A stretch of 7,900 nucleotides of DNA, from contig DBPW01000033.1 of assembly GCA_002305015.1 (NCBI GenBank), positions 17,132-25,031 on the forward strand. The letters are read 5' to 3'. The first letter of the stretch is position 1. The number at the start of each line of letters is the position of its first letter. The stretch comes from Bacteroidales bacterium UBA1410 (GTDB lineage Bacteria; Bacteroidota; Bacteroidia; Bacteroidales; Dysgonomonadaceae). A program made the translations under genes and the position numbers. The notes beneath the pieces were generated by a model. That model searched no databases and was not told the DNA's origin. It saw only the letters and a program-made list of their open reading frames with translations. Shown in pieces: positions 6,208 to 7,900 of the stretch.

Positions 6208-7900
6208 CTACAACATATCCGGCCCCAAAGACTTAGTGATAGCTGAAATTCTGAAATGTAACTCCTGTTTTTTCTTTTCTATGGAATAACATTTCAAAAC
6301 TCCAGGACCGCAACTGCTGTTTCCTAATCCCAATTGTTGCACATCTATCGATAGAATCGTTTCCGAACGGGGTCTAAGATCACAATTATGCGATGTTGTT
6401 GCCAAATCGTTTGCTGAGTAGTGCAATGCTGAAACGGAAAAAGGTTTATCGAGAGCTTCTACCCGAATGCCTTTCCCATTAGAATCGGTAAGCGTGAAGA
6501 CTTGAACCTCTTCTTTGTTTCCACTTTCCTGTGGAAAAGGATAATTTACCAATTGATCGGAAACAGTAGAATCCCATAAGCCGAAGAAAGCAGAAGTTTT
6601 TCTATCGGGATAATTCTCGTGAGGACCGCGTCCATACCAGGAGAAATATTCCAAACGCTTATCCAACGCCATCGCAACGCCCAAACGCGGCAATTCAGGT
6701 AATTCGCCTGTAGGAAGGAATTCGAACCCGGCATCAATAGCTCCATCACCGAAAACAGTATAACGAGCGATGGAAACTATGCTTCCTTTTGCATACACTT
6801 TTTTCGTAACAACACGAATCCAAACCGAACCGTCCGAATTTTTTCCCCATTCTACCGATTTTGTTTCTCTTTCCGGATGATCCATCCCGTGCCTTTTCCA
6901 ATCATCGGCAAGCCAATTCCCAAATCCTCTATCGTTATCAGTGGGTGCACGAAATGCTTGTAATAAAAATTGAGGGGACAAATCTGCAGATCGAGCATAC
7001 ATTTCTTTACCCCCATATATTAGAGATATTGCATCACCCAAAGTTAAATCCCATTTTAAAGCAAAACCCTTGCCTTTCAACGATAAGATTCCTTCCTCTA
7101 CAGAAGCATCGATACTATTTTTTGTTGGGATTTTCCACATTTTCTGTCGATCATAAAGACCGTTCCTCAGGCAAAACTGTTCGTTGGCCACTTCAAATCC
7201 TGCTCTAGCCCATTTCTTGTCATTTTTTAATACAAAACTCACCATAAGTTGTATATCGCCCTTTTGAGAAAGAGCTTTCTTCAGACGAATATCCATATAC
7301 GCCGATTCGCCGGGCAGAACCAAAGGAACAGTCATTTCGGCACTTTCTTCTTTTTTGCCATTCACCGATATACTCCAACGTATTTTGTAGCTTGAAAGAT
7401 CAATATGATGATGACGATTGGTAATCTTCAATCTTAACGAATCTGTTTCCTCCAATTCAATAAGAATGGGTTGATAGACTTTTTTCACTTCCTTATATTT
7501 AGGTGATATTTCTCTGTTGGAAAACAAGATCCCATTAAGACAAAAATTTTTAGAATTTGGCACGTCGCCAAAATCGCCTCCATAAGCCACTTTTGTTTTC
7601 CCGTTTGGCGTTTCGAGATAAATACCTTGATCAACCCAATCCCAAATAAAGCCGCCTAACATGCGATGATGACTATAAATTTCATCCCAGTATTCTTTTA
7701 AATTTCCAAGTGCATTTCCCATGGAATGTGCATATTCACTGGTTAGAACCGGGCGGTCGTCATTTGCTCTCGATGCAATCTCCAATAATCTTTCCCATCG
7801 AGCATTTTCAGGTCGCTCTTTATTCTCCCCTTCAGGAATATTGGGGTTAAGGTATTCTTTTTGCACTCTGGGATAAAACCGACTGATTATATCTACCGTT
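6208..7900 (-). CDS. LacZ-type GH2 beta-galactosidase, 5' end cut by window edge
   Basis: Hydrolyses terminal beta-D-galactose residues. The frame is open to the right edge; the first visible codons read TVDIISRFYPRV, matching the DIICPMYARV stretch of E. coli LacZ, so the GTG at 7866 is an internal valine and not a start. About 563 residues are visible, roughly the C-terminal half; some 450-500 residues, including any signal peptide, GVNRH motif and acid/base Glu, lie outside. TSEYAHSMGN carries the nucleophile Glu (codon 7737-7735); GGFIWDWVDQG and YGGDFGDVPNSKNFCLNG are canonical TIM-barrel end motifs. EVKKVYQPI leads into the Ig-like domain, then the beta-galactosidase small chain: FRAPTDNDRGFGNW, GRGPHENYPDR (6633-6601), YPFPQESGNKEEVQ, and a C-terminal HFRISA strand. 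The stop is TAG at 6210-6208. It is first in visible transcription order; its product could be secreted like its neighbours', but the signal region is not in view. Confidence 0.96.
   Translation of the reverse strand, partial: TVDIISRFYPRVQKEYLNPNIPEGENKERPENARWERLLEIASRANDDRPVLTSEYAHSMGNALGNLKEYWDEIYSHHRMLGGFIWDWVDQGIYLETPNGKTKVAYGGDFGDVPNSKNFCLNGILFSNREISPKYKEVKKVYQPILIELEETDSLRLKITNRHHHIDLSSYKIRWSISVNGKKEESAEMTVPLVLPGESAYMDIRLKKALSQKGDIQLMVSFVLKNDKKWARAGFEVANEQFCLRNGLYDRQKMWKIPTKNSIDASVEEGILSLKGKGFALKWDLTLGDAISLIYGGKEMYARSADLSPQFLLQAFRAPTDNDRGFGNWLADDWKRHGMDHPERETKSVEWGKNSDGSVWIRVVTKKVYAKGSIVSIARYTVFGDGAIDAGFEFLPTGELPELPRLGVAMALDKRLEYFSWYGRGPHENYPDRKTSAFFGLWDSTVSDQLVNYPFPQESGNKEEVQVFTLTDSNGKGIRVEALDKPFSVSALHYSANDLATTSHNCDLRPRSETILSIDVQQLGLGNSSCGPGVLKCYSIEKKKQELHFRISAITKSLGPDML

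Noticed and set aside
6861..7208. 115-codon plus-strand open frame
   Set aside because: Antisense to the LacZ-type small-chain region, with no recognisable domain; a shadow frame.
7864..7866. GTG as the start of the LacZ-type gene
   Set aside because: The frame continues upstream to the window edge with codons matching LacZ (DIISRFYPRV), so the GTG is an internal valine and the gene is truncated by the window.

Overview
The window looks like part of a carbohydrate-degradation gene cluster (polysaccharide utilization locus style) from a member of the Bacteroidota. I infer this from three large glycoside hydrolase genes packed head to tail on the minus strand, type I signal peptides on both genes whose start is visible, AT-rich DNA, weak or absent Shine-Dalgarno sequences, and family types (GH106, two GH2) that are typical of Bacteroidota polysaccharide loci. 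No SusC/SusD pair, regulator, transporter, RNA gene or mobile element lies inside the window, so locus membership is inferred.

Layout in transcription order (right to left): (1) 7900-6208, a canonical LacZ-type GH2 beta-galactosidase whose N-terminal half lies beyond the right edge; (2) an 80-base gap holding a small hairpin that includes the best ribosome binding site; (3) 6127-3242, a complete secreted GH2 enzyme of 961 residues that keeps both catalytic glutamates but departs from LacZ at several active-site motifs; (4) a 20-base gap; (5) 3221-1, a secreted GH106 alpha-L-rhamnosidase with an embedded F5/8 type C-like beta-sandwich, complete at its start and cut off by the left edge after 1073 codons. 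The GH106 gene is the largest one here. It stays in frame at every point I checked and has no visible stop.

Together the three genes probably form one operon encoding exo-acting enzymes that remove terminal beta-linked sugars (galactose for the LacZ-type enzyme, undetermined for the second GH2) and alpha-L-rhamnose from a complex rhamnose- and galactose-containing glycan. Rhamnogalacturonan side chains, arabinogalactan decorations or another rhamnosylated polysaccharide would fit; the sequence does not decide between them. Apart from the two short gaps the whole window is coding. The plus-strand open frames are shadows of these genes. The most unusual element is the middle GH2 enzyme, whose altered active-site surroundings suggest a specificity different from its LacZ-type neighbour. 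I see no wholly new type of system.
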